Below are positions 20,036 to 28,283 of a stretch of DNA of 64,000 nucleotides, piece after piece. Source of the DNA: Halalkalibacter oceani (GTDB taxonomy: Bacteria; Bacillota; Bacilli; Bacillales; Bacillaceae_D); the NCBI RefSeq assembly GCF_023715605.1, contig NZ_JAMBOL010000007.1:1-64000 (forward strand), read 5' to 3'. The notes beneath the pieces were generated by a model that was not told the DNA's origin, ran no database searches, and saw nothing but the letters and a program-made list of their open reading frames with translations. The position numbers were made by a program, and so were the translations under genes. Within the stretch, counting starts at the first letter, position 1; every line of letters starts with the position of its first letter.

Positions 20036-20055
20036 ATAGTTAATCGTTAAACCTA
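20036..20055. promoter_or_regulatory. degenerate LacI-type operator near the lacI promoter
   Basis: AGTTAATCGTTAAACC, an imperfect match to the O1/O2 core, downstream of a TATAAT box (about 20002-20007) in front of the lacI gene. It suggests autoregulation. The remaining 19833-20035 sequence is AT-rich and holds only promoter-like elements. Confidence 0.5.
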
Positions 20056-20173
20056 AACCTGCTGCTGTTCCTGGGATACATTCGTTGAATTCAATACGGG
20101 GGATCGTTACACTTACTATAGGGAGAAATTAATTTACGCTATTCTATTAGATAGAGGAGTTAGGAGTTACATA

Positions 20174-21178
20174 ATGAAAATAACGATGAAAACGATTGCG
20201 CAAGAAGCTGGGGTTTCGGTCACCACCGTTTCACATGTCATCAACGGAACTAAAAAAATATCAGCAGAAAAGCATAAAATCATAACGGATCTCATTAAGA
20301 AATATAATTATGTTCCTAATTCAATGGCTCAAAGCTTGCGAAATCATTCGACCAAAACAGCAGGCTTAGTTGTATCCAGCTTTCCCGATTCACATGTTAC
20401 GAATATCGTCAATGGAATTGGCAGACGAGCACAGGAAGCAGGCTATAATCTGCTCTTCGTGAACACGAATGAAAATGAAGAGTACGAGCGGGAAACGATC
20501 CATCTTCTCCATTCGAAAATGGTTGATGGGTTGATTTTATCTCCTACCTCAAGCAATTTAACCTACTTGCAAAAACTGATTGATAAACAGTTCCCGATTG
20601 TTTTCGTCAACCGCTATGATACTTTGTACGATCAGATTCCAAGGGTCGGGGCGAACAACTATCAGGCGGGCTTTGACGCGACTACGCATCTTATTAAACA
20701 CGGCCACCAGGAAATCGGCTTAGTTTGCGGGTTAAGGAAAAATTACATCACGACGACGGAAGAGCGGATTAAAGGTTACAAAGAGGCTTTACTAAAGCAT
20801 AACCTACACGTAAACGAGGATTATCTAGTCGCCACCAATGCTACAGTAGAAGGTGGAAAAAGAGCAACAAAAGCGTTATTAGCAAAACACCCGCAGCTTA
20901 CTGCGCTGTTTTGCGTCAATGATCTGACAACGATCGGCTCGATTGAAGCTCTTCATGAAATGGAGCTTGCCTGCCCCGAAGATGTTGCTGTTATTGGCTG
21001 CGGCGACTTTGAAGCTGCTTCCATTATTGACCCTCCCGTCACAACCGTCCGCCTGGCGCCCGAAACGATCGGCATTACAGCATTCGATGCCTTGCTCAGC
21101 AAAATCAATAATAACGACTATTGCCAGCATATCGAATTACCGACCTCACTGCTGATTCGAAAATCGTGCGGATGTTAA
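20174..21178 (+). CDS. LacI/GalR-family transcriptional regulator
   Basis: 334 residues. The N-terminal helix-turn-helix MKTIAQEAGVSVTTVSHVIN and hinge helix (PNSMAQSLR) are followed by a periplasmic-binding-protein-like effector domain; the tail IRKSCGC is typical of the family. Divergent from the double dehydrogenase/TRAP operon and flanked by TTAAACGTTTAA operators, it is the likely repressor of that operon, released by the imported substrate. AGGAGT sites precede the ATG. Confidence 0.92.
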   Translation: MKITMKTIAQEAGVSVTTVSHVINGTKKISAEKHKIITDLIKKYNYVPNSMAQSLRNHSTKTAGLVVSSFPDSHVTNIVNGIGRRAQEAGYNLLFVNTNENEEYERETIHLLHSKMVDGLILSPTSSNLTYLQKLIDKQFPIVFVNRYDTLYDQIPRVGANNYQAGFDATTHLIKHGHQEIGLVCGLRKNYITTTEERIKGYKEALLKHNLHVNEDYLVATNATVEGGKRATKALLAKHPQLTALFCVNDLTTIGSIEALHEMELACPEDVAVIGCGDFEAASIIDPPVTTVRLAPETIGITAFDALLSKINNNDYCQHIELPTSLLIRKSCGC

Positions 21179-21179
21179 A

Positions 21180-21225
21180 AGAGGCTCGGATAAAAGGCTG
21201 TTCTTTACCTTTTATCCGAGCCTCT
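21180..21225. terminator. terminator after lacI, AAAAGG-core hairpin
   Basis: Stem AGAGGCTCGGATAAAAGG / CCTTTTATCCGAGCCTCT, starting 2 bases after the lacI stop and followed by the tag AAGCAATGAGCGGAGCCG. Same inner stem as the hairpin at 22598-22640. Confidence 0.8.
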
Positions 21226-21326
21226 AAGCAATGAGCGGAGCCGCCGTAAATCGTGCTAAGAAGGCGACACGACAATAGAAAAGTAAGCAGGAAAGCGGGT
21301 TTCCTGCTTCAACGACTCTGCCAATG

Positions 21327-22337
21327 TTATTGCAGCCCTTCCAAAATCGAACCATATGTCTCGGTCAGGTTCTCCAGCTCTTTCATAAAGTCCTCTGAAT
21401 TTAACCAGCCATCGCGCAAATGCAAATAATTCGCTTCTTCGTATTCTTTATAATCAGGGCGCTCTTTTGCTTCTTCAAGCGCCTGCTCCAAAAGCTCGAC
21501 AATCTCCGGCGGTGTATCGGCATGAACCATAAATCCGCGGTTTTGCCCATCTGTTACGTCAATCCCTATTTCTGTTGAAATCGGGGTATCCTCAAAGCCT
21601 TCTAATGGGGAATCCGCGAAAGCGACGAGCATGTTCAATGTTCCCTCCTGAAGATAGCCCATCGCCGGCCCAGGTTCCTCGGCAATGACATCAATATGGC
21701 CGCCTAACAATGCTGCTGTCATTTCCCCGGCGCCTTCATAGGAAATATAATTTAATTTCGTCCCTGTCGCTTCTTCAAACTGCCTGACGACAAGTTCATC
21801 GAACCCGGCGGAACCCGTCCCGCCAATCATAATTTCTCCCGGACTTTCCTTTGCCTGAGCAATCAGATCATCAATGTCCGCAAACCTGCCATCACTCAAC
21901 GCATGAAAAGCCATCGTGTCGTGCTGGACACGACCAATTGCCTTATACGTGCTTAACTCATGAGGAGTGCTGCCAGAAGCAAGATTGATCGGATAGTTCG
22001 AAGTCATGGACCAGATCGTATAGCCATCAGCCGGTGCGCGGGCGACATGATCGGCAGCGTGGATTCCAGCCGCTCCTTCAAGGTTTACAATGTTGACCGT
22101 CGCATCGAGGATATCTTCGAGTTCCTTGGCAATCGCTCTTGCAAAATTATCGCTGCCGCCACCGGCCCCAAACCCAACAATAATTTCAATCGGCCTCTCC
22201 GGATATCCGCTGGCAGAGCCCGACCCTTCCTCCGTAGTCCCTTCTCCGGCGGCGGCTTCATCCGTCGCGCCTCCTCCACAGGCTTGCATCAGTACAACCA
22301 TTGCTAATAACAGAAACGGAATTACGATTTTTTTCAT
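21327..22337 (-). CDS. tripartite tricarboxylate transporter-type binding lipoprotein (TctC/Bug family)
   Basis: About 336 residues. A lipoprotein signal peptide with lipobox LMQAC is followed by a Gly/Glu/Ala-rich linker and a Bug-type domain beginning YPERPIEIIVGFGAGGGSDNFAR, the family's ligand-loop motif. These proteins capture carboxylates for TctAB permeases, but no tctA or tctB lies in this window, so it is an orphan. The upstream sigma-54 promoter and UAS match those of the glycolate unit, which suggests capture of glycolate or a related acid. Start is ATG 22337 or GTG 22343, the latter better spaced from GGGGGAGA. A cre box lies between promoter and gene. Confidence 0.85.
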   Translation of the reverse strand: MKKIVIPFLLLAMVVLMQACGGGATDEAAAGEGTTEEGSGSASGYPERPIEIIVGFGAGGGSDNFARAIAKELEDILDATVNIVNLEGAAGIHAADHVARAPADGYTIWSMTSNYPINLASGSTPHELSTYKAIGRVQHDTMAFHALSDGRFADIDDLIAQAKESPGEIMIGGTGSAGFDELVVRQFEEATGTKLNYISYEGAGEMTAALLGGHIDVIAEEPGPAMGYLQEGTLNMLVAFADSPLEGFEDTPISTEIGIDVTDGQNRGFMVHADTPPEIVELLEQALEEAKERPDYKEYEEANYLHLRDGWLNSEDFMKELENLTETYGSILEGLQ

Positions 22338-22386
22338 TTGCACAATGATCTCCCCCATTTCTTTGGTTCGGTTCCAATAACAAAAA

Positions 22387-22400
22387 AGAAAGCGCTATCA
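22387..22400 (-). promoter_or_regulatory. cre box (CcpA site) upstream of tctC-like gene
   Basis: AGAAAGCGCTATCA differs from the cre consensus TGWAANCGNTNWCA only at the first base. It lies downstream of the predicted sigma-54 start site, where CcpA would act as a roadblock when preferred sugars are present. Confidence 0.65.
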
Positions 22401-22475
22401 TTATCTTGCAGCTTCTAACAGCAACCCATCTGTTCCACCCCCTCAGATCATGAATTGCGTCCCATTGATAGTTGC

Positions 22476-22492
22476 ATGCAAAAAACGTACCA
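22476..22492 (-). promoter_or_regulatory. sigma-54 (-24/-12) promoter of tctC-like gene
   Basis: Minus-strand TGGTACG-TTTT-TTGCAT fits the consensus TGGYACR-N4-TTGCW exactly. It is about 140 bases upstream of the tctC-like start codon, and the activator gene lies 7 kb away in the same gene block. Confidence 0.8.
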
Positions 22493-22574
22493 GCAAAAAA
22501 AGCTTGGAATCCTGTGTGATTTCTCTGCTTCTCACATAAAAAATGTTTCTTATTGCACCATCTTGTTCACGCTC

Positions 22575-22591
22575 CGTTTCATTTAGAAACG
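22575..22591 (-). promoter_or_regulatory. upstream activator site, GTTTC-N5-GAAAC type
   Basis: CGTTTC-ATTTA-GAAACG, a perfect 6+5+6 inverted repeat about 85 bases upstream of the -24 element. It has the same geometry as the sites at 32974 and 32997, so the same sigma-54 activator probably binds here. Confidence 0.7.
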
Positions 22592-22597
22592 AAAAAG

Positions 22598-22640
22598 AGG
22601 CTAGGATAAAAGGTTGTTTTTTACCCTTTTATCCTAGCCT
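22598..22640. terminator. terminator after the FAH-family gene, AAAAGG-core hairpin
   Basis: Stem AGGCTAGGATAAAAGG / CCTTTTATCCTAGCCT, followed by the AAGCAATGAGCGGAGCCG tag. It closes the glycolate operon on the minus strand. Confidence 0.75.
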
Positions 22641-22694
22641 TTAAGCAATGAGCGGAGCCGTTGCTGCTGTATGCTGCCTCGTTATGCCTCTCCC

Positions 22695-23453
22695 TCACTC
22701 TACGACAAACGTATTTCTCAGAACGCCGATTTCCTTTATTTCACACTCAATCTGATCTCCATCCCGCACAAATTCCGCTCCGAGCGGACTGCCGGTCAGG
22801 ATTACATCCCCTTGCTGTAGCGTCATCACCTGCGAAAGATAAGAAATCATTTTTCTGATCGGAACAATCATCAAGCTCGTTGGACTGTTTTGCTTTTCGA
22901 CTCCGTTCAGTGTCGCGGTAACATTCACGCCAAACGGATCAAGCTCCGTCTCAATGACAGGTCCAAGCGGCGTAAATGTGTCAAATGCTTTGCCGATTGT
23001 CCAATGACCATTTTCATGGAAATATTGCGGCGCTGTGACGTCATTGGCCACCGTATAGCCGAAGACGTAATCAAGCACGCTATCTTCGGGGACATTTTTA
23101 GCTTCTTTCCCGATGATCACCGCCAGTTCTGATTCAAATTTTACTTCCTCAAGCGCCGGGGGTATCACGATATCTTCCCCCGGTCCGATGACAGACGAGG
23201 TCGGCTTGAAGAAAAAGACAGGAATCTCCGGCAATGTTTCAGGTAAATCATCCGTTTGGCCAACGAAGTTCGCGCCGATGCCGATAATATTTCGCGGTTC
23301 AAGTGGTGCCAGCACCTGAACATCTGAGCTCGTGACCGTATCCCCCGTCTCCTCCCACGCTCCAAAAATTGTCCCGCTAATTTTCTTAATCGTTGTGCCT
23401 TCAAGCACACCGTGATGAATCTGTCCATTTTGCTCATATCTGATAAATTTCAT
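22695..23453 (-). CDS. fumarylacetoacetate hydrolase (FAH) family protein
   Basis: 252 residues with the FAH catalytic domain. Metal ligands sit in FESELAVIIG (about residues 106-115) and in the acidic residue of the GYTVANDVT block; FDTFTPLGP and LTGSPLG are also conserved. Members hydrolyse acylpyruvates, decarboxylate oxaloacetate or act on ureidoglycolate-like compounds. As the last gene of the glycolate/malate unit, oxaloacetate decarboxylase or acylpyruvase activity would fit, but this is inference. It begins 15 bases after the malic enzyme gene. Confidence 0.85.
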   Translation of the reverse strand: MKFIRYEQNGQIHHGVLEGTTIKKISGTIFGAWEETGDTVTSSDVQVLAPLEPRNIIGIGANFVGQTDDLPETLPEIPVFFFKPTSSVIGPGEDIVIPPALEEVKFESELAVIIGKEAKNVPEDSVLDYVFGYTVANDVTAPQYFHENGHWTIGKAFDTFTPLGPVIETELDPFGVNVTATLNGVEKQNSPTSLMIVPIRKMISYLSQVMTLQQGDVILTGSPLGAEFVRDGDQIECEIKEIGVLRNTFVVE

Positions 23454-23468
23454 TGCATCCTTCCTCCC

Positions 23469-24668
23469 TTATATGACCGCATCACTTGTTGTAGCTCTTC
23501 TTGCGACTCCTGTTTCAATAGCCGTTTGTGCCACTGCTTCGGCCACTGCCGGAACGACGCGCGCGTCGAATACGTTCGGAATCACATAATCAGCTGTGAG
23601 GCTTTCCCGTTCAATTAAATTGGCGATCGCATATACCGCCGCTATTTTCATTTCTTCATTGATCTCGGAAGCTCTCACACTCAATGCTCCTTTAAAAATA
23701 CCCGGGAAAGCGAGCACATTGTTCACCTGATTCGGCAAATCTGACCGTCCTGTGCCGATGACAGCTGCCCCGGCCGCCTTGGCAGCATCCGGCATGATTT
23801 CCGGCTGGGGATTCGCCATCGCAAAAATAATCGGGTCTTCATTCATCGTCGAAATCATCTCGCTTGTCAGCGCTCCGGCAACTGAGACACCAATAAATAC
23901 ATCCGCCCCCTTGACCGCTTCTGCGAGTGAGGCAGAAATTTGCCGTTGATTCGTCTGTCCGGCAATTGATTGTTTCATTTCATTTAAACCGCTTCGACCT
24001 TGATGAATCGGTCCCTTTGAATCACAAAGAATCAGGTCATTCACTCCAATATGCAGCAGCAATTTCGTAATGGCGATGCCCGCTGCCCCCGCTCCATTGA
24101 CGACTACCGTCACATCTTCCATTTCCTTGTTGACATAGTTTAAAGCATTGAGCAAGCCTGCTGCCGTAACGATTGCTGTCCCGTGCTGGTCATCATGAAA
24201 AACCGGAATGTTCATCTCTTTCTTTAACTGCTCCTCAATAATAAAACAATTCGGCGCTGAAATATCCTCGAGATTAATGCCGCCGAATGTCGGCTCCATC
24301 GCTTTAACCGTTTGAATAATGTCGTCCGGGTCCTGCGTGTTTAAACAAATCGGAAACGCGTCAATATTGGCAAATGCTTTAAACAAAGCCGCCTTTCCTT
24401 CCATCACCGGCATCGAAGCTTCGCCTCCGATATTGCCAAGTCCAAGCACCGACGTGCCATCGGAGATAATGCCGACGAGGTTGCCTTTTATCGTATAATC
24501 ATAAACCTTCTCCGGATGTTGGTGAATAGCTGTGCACGGCTCTGCGACCCCAGGAGAATAGGCTAAACTTAAGTCTTCCATACTGTTTAACTCAACTTTC
24601 AAATCAACGCTTAGTTTTCCGTTCGCTTGCTTGTGCAGGGCTAATGCCTTCTCTCTGATGGTCCGCAT
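23469..24668 (-). CDS. NAD(P)-dependent malic enzyme
   Basis: 399 residues, the short bacterial malic enzyme without a phosphotransacetylase tail. Catalytic Tyr37 is in LAYSPGVAEPC; the metal/malate site lies in SDGTSVLGLGNIGGEASMPV, and the dinucleotide fold in VVVNGAGAAGIAI. It decarboxylates malate to pyruvate. Lying directly after malate synthase, it would drain malate made from glyoxylate and return acetyl-CoA via pyruvate. AAGGAG with a 9-base gap selects ATG 24668. Confidence 0.92.
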   Translation of the reverse strand: MRTIREKALALHKQANGKLSVDLKVELNSMEDLSLAYSPGVAEPCTAIHQHPEKVYDYTIKGNLVGIISDGTSVLGLGNIGGEASMPVMEGKAALFKAFANIDAFPICLNTQDPDDIIQTVKAMEPTFGGINLEDISAPNCFIIEEQLKKEMNIPVFHDDQHGTAIVTAAGLLNALNYVNKEMEDVTVVVNGAGAAGIAITKLLLHIGVNDLILCDSKGPIHQGRSGLNEMKQSIAGQTNQRQISASLAEAVKGADVFIGVSVAGALTSEMISTMNEDPIIFAMANPQPEIMPDAAKAAGAAVIGTGRSDLPNQVNNVLAFPGIFKGALSVRASEINEEMKIAAVYAIANLIERESLTADYVIPNVFDARVVPAVAEAVAQTAIETGVARRATTSDAVI

Positions 24669-24707
24669 TTCCTTCATCTCCTTATTACATGCTTTTTTTG
24701 TCAGCCG

Positions 24708-26887
24708 TTACGCTCTTTGCGCTGTTTTCGCTTTAAATTCAATTCTACGCTGATGCAAAATAGGCTCAGTATAACCATTCGGCTGCTCTCTTCCTCTAAA
24801 AACCAAATCTTTTGCCGCCTGGAAAGCGACGGACTCGTCAAAGTTAGCTGCCATCGGACGATAGGCCGGATCATGGCTGTTTTGTTCATCGACAACCTTC
24901 GCCATTCGTTTCAGCGTTTCCACTACTTGCTCTTCCATGCAAATACCATGACGGAGCCAGTTCGCCATATGCTGGCTCGAAATCCTCAATGTCGCCCGGT
25001 CTTCCATCAAGCCGATATTCGTAATGTCAGGGACCTTCGAGCAGCCGACTCCCTGCTCCACCCAGCGGACGACATAGCCGAGAATGCCTTGCGCGTTATT
25101 ATCAAGCTCCTGCTGAATCTCCTCCGCGCTCCAATGAGCCTCCTGCGCCACAGGCAGCTCCAGTATCGCATCTTGGTAGCGTTCGGCTTTCTGCTTCAGC
25201 TCATTTTGCACGGCTATGACATCAATCTCATGATAATGGAGAGCATGAAGGGCCGCCGCTGTCGGTGATGGCACCCAGGCTGTATTCGCCCCTGCTTCAA
25301 GCTGAGCTGATTTTTGTTCAAGCATTGCCTTCATTAAATCAGGCATCGCCCACATTCCTTTGCCGATCTGGGCTTTTCCTTGCAGCCCTGTCTCCAATCC
25401 GGTTTGCACATTTGATTTTTCGTACGCGCCAAGCCAGGCTGCCGATTTCATATCGTTTTTCCGGATCATCGGTCCCGCTTCCATCGAAGTGTGAATTTCA
25501 TCCCCTGTCCGGTCAAGGAAGCCGGTATTTATAAAGACGACTCTGTCCTTCACCTCTCGAATGCACGCTTTTAAATTTAACGATGTCCGCCGTTCTTCAT
25601 CCATGACGCCGATTTTCAGCGTATCCGGCATCAGCCCGAGCATCTTCTCAACGCGAGCAAATAACGTGTTGGCAAAGGCTACCTCTTTGGAGCCGTGCAT
25701 TTTCGGTTTTACAATATAAATGGAGCCTTCCGACGAGTTTTGGTATATGCCATTGCCAAGCAGCGTGTGCTTCGCAATTAAGCTCGTCACGACAGCGTCA
25801 AGAATCCCCTCCGGAATTTCTTCGCCGTTTTGGTCGAGCACGGCGTTAATGGTCATCAGATGGCCGACATTGCGGACGAGCATCATCGAACGTCCGCGCA
25901 GCGTAATCTCATCTCCCGCGGCGGTCGTATACTGACGGTCAGGCTGAAGCGTACGAGTGATTTGCTTTCCTCCTTTAGCGAAGGTCGCTGAAAGATCGCC
26001 TTTCATTAACCCAAGCCAGTTGCGGTACACGAGTACTTTATCTTCCGCATCGACCGCCGCCACCGAATCCTCGCAATCCATGATCGTTGTAATCGCCGCT
26101 TCGACGACGATATCCTTCACGCCGGCTTTGTCTGTTTTTCCGATAGGATGTGTCCGGTCAATTTGAATCTCAATATGGAGGCCGTTGTTTTTCAGCAAAA
26201 TCGAGCTTGGCGCATCCGGCGCTCCCTGATAGCCGACAAACTTTTCTTCATTAGCTAACATAGCAGATTGACCATTCTCAAGAGCAATCGTAAGTTGACC
26301 ATTGATCAGCCGATAGTCTGTCACCTCATGATGAGAGCCGTTTTCCAAAGGAAACGTTTTATCAAGAAAATCTTTCGAAAAGGAAATAACCTTTTCGCCA
26401 CGGACCGGATTGTATCCCTCACCGCGCTCTGCCCCGCCCTCTTCGGAAATCGCATCAGTGCCGTAAAGGGCATCATATAAGCTTCCCAGCGGGCATTGGC
26501 GGCATTGATTGCATAGCGGGCGTTATTAACCGGAACAACGAGCTGCGGACCCGCCTGGCTAGAAAATTCGACATCAACCTGATCGGTCGTAATTTGGAAA
26601 TCCTCCGGCTCAGGCTCCAAGTATCCAATTTCTGTCAGGAAGGATTTATACTGCGCAAATTCAAATGCTCCACTATTTTTCCGATACCAGTCGTCAATTT
26701 TCTGCTGGAGGGCATCACGCTCGGCAAGCAGTGCTTTGTTTTCCGGTGCAAACTCCTTAACCAATGCTTCAAAATCAGTCCAAAATTGCTGCTGCTCCAC
26801 ACCGCTGTCCGGCAGTGCTTCTGTGTTAATAAACTGGTACAGCTCTGAAGCGACTTGAAAACTTCCAACCTTCTCATAGTTTTGCAT
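24708..26887 (-). pseudogene. glcB: malate synthase G (glcB) with a single-base frameshift
   Basis: The coding sequence is split in two frames. Codons 1-134 (26887-26486) end at Trp134 in NAARW; the remaining 592 codons read in the next frame ([13 protein letters not shown]...), and the sum, 726 residues, equals a normal malate synthase G. The break is at 26485-26487, where three G occur (minus strand) and a fourth would restore the frame. Sequence on both sides is fully conserved, including [14 protein letters not shown], the METMEDP-equivalent region and the SDGLV-like C-terminal part, so the change is recent or a sequencing error. Enzyme role: glyoxylate + acetyl-CoA to malate. The start at 26887 follows AAGGAGGAG and overlaps the end of glcF by 14 bases. 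Confidence 0.88.
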
Positions 26888-28262
26888 GAATATCTCCTCC
26901 TTGCATCTCAATGATTTTGCTGTTTTCCTCCTGATCTCCTTCAGCTCTTTCAATCGACTCTACTAAATAATCGACAACATGCTTTGCTTCGATTTGTTCC
27001 TCCATGCCCTCTTTATGGATGCCAAGCTTCATTTGCAAAAAGCAGCCGGGATTAGCTGTGAGAAGTACCGCCGAATCTGTTTGCTGCACATGCTTCATCT
27101 TTTTATCAAGGATGTCATTGGCCAGCTTCGGCTGCAACAGGTTGTAAATTCCCGCCGAGCCGCAGCACAGCTTTTTATCGGCCAGCTCGACATATTCGGT
27201 CTCCGGCACTTTTTTGACAAGCTGTGCCGGCGCATCCTTCACCTTCATCACATATTGCAAATGACAGGACGCCTGATAGGTGACCCGCTCTCCTCTTCCG
27301 ACGGTCTCCGGCATCTCCCCTTTCTCATAAATCAGTTCACTAATGTCACGAATTTTTGCCGAAAAAGCTTTCGCCCGCGGCAGCCACTCGGGATCATCTC
27401 TAAACAAATCAACATATTCCTTTAATGCAGCGCCACAGCCTCCTGCATTTGAAATAATATAATCAACTTCCGCTTCTTCAAACGCTTCGATATTCAGCTT
27501 GGCAAGCTCTATCGTTTTGTCGACTTTGCCACTGTGATGATGAAGAGCCCCACAGCATTTCTGCAATGTCGGTGTGACAACGTCAAAGCCGGTTTTCGCC
27601 AGCAGCTTGATCGAATTTTCATTTGTCTTTCTGAACATTACATCCATAATACAGCCCTGAAAAAAAGCGACACGAGCTTTGGCCGGTGCATCGGTATTCG
27701 CACGGGCGGTAAATTCCGGATGCGGCTTTCGCTTACGAGGCGCTTCCACAGCCGGAGTGATGCGCTCCATGAGCCGGAGCTGTTCCGGAAAAAGCTTCAT
27801 AATGCCAAGCCCGCGGGTGACCGTTTGCAGCCCGCTTTTTTGATAGAACCATAGCAAATGGCCGACTTGATTCAGGCGCTTCTGGTTCGGCAGGATTTTA
27901 TCGAAGAAGAAATCTTTAAAGGTTCGCACCGGATAGGACGGCTTCTCCAGATCGGTTGCGACGGCCGTGCTGCTCTCGACTGCAGCAGCGACTTTCTCTT
28001 TCGCCAGCATAACAATGTCCGGCACCTGCACATCAATCGGACAGGCATCAACGCAGGCTGAGCAAAGAAGACAGCGATCCAGCTGCTGCTTAATCTCCTG
28101 ATTGACCGGAATCTCGCCTTCAATCAGGCTCCGCGCCATCAGCACCCGTCCCCTCGGACCATCCGCTTCCCTCCCCGTAATGTCGAGCGTCGGACAAACA
28201 CCGCGGCATGCGCCGCAACGCACGCACGTATGCATTGACTCTTCCGCTGTTAGCGTTTTCAT
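26874..28262 (-). CDS. glcF: glycolate oxidase iron-sulfur subunit GlcF
   Basis: 462 residues. Two ferredoxin-type [4Fe-4S] motifs lie near the N-terminus (CVRCGACRGVCP and CLLCSACVDACP), and two cysteine-rich CCG domains near the C-terminal half (CCGALHHH and CCGSAGIYN). The protein passes electrons from the FAD subunit GlcD to the membrane quinone pool. There is no separate glcE; Gram-positive versions often consist of GlcD and GlcF only. GGAGG precedes the ATG, and the end overlaps glcB, implying translational coupling. Confidence 0.93.
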   Translation of the reverse strand: MKTLTAEESMHTCVRCGACRGVCPTLDITGREADGPRGRVLMARSLIEGEIPVNQEIKQQLDRCLLCSACVDACPIDVQVPDIVMLAKEKVAAAVESSTAVATDLEKPSYPVRTFKDFFFDKILPNQKRLNQVGHLLWFYQKSGLQTVTRGLGIMKLFPEQLRLMERITPAVEAPRKRKPHPEFTARANTDAPAKARVAFFQGCIMDVMFRKTNENSIKLLAKTGFDVVTPTLQKCCGALHHHSGKVDKTIELAKLNIEAFEEAEVDYIISNAGGCGAALKEYVDLFRDDPEWLPRAKAFSAKIRDISELIYEKGEMPETVGRGERVTYQASCHLQYVMKVKDAPAQLVKKVPETEYVELADKKLCCGSAGIYNLLQPKLANDILDKKMKHVQQTDSAVLLTANPGCFLQMKLGIHKEGMEEQIEAKHVVDYLVESIERAEGDQEENSKIIEMQGGDIHAKL

Positions 28263-28283
28263 TTCCTCACCTCCAAAGGGTTC

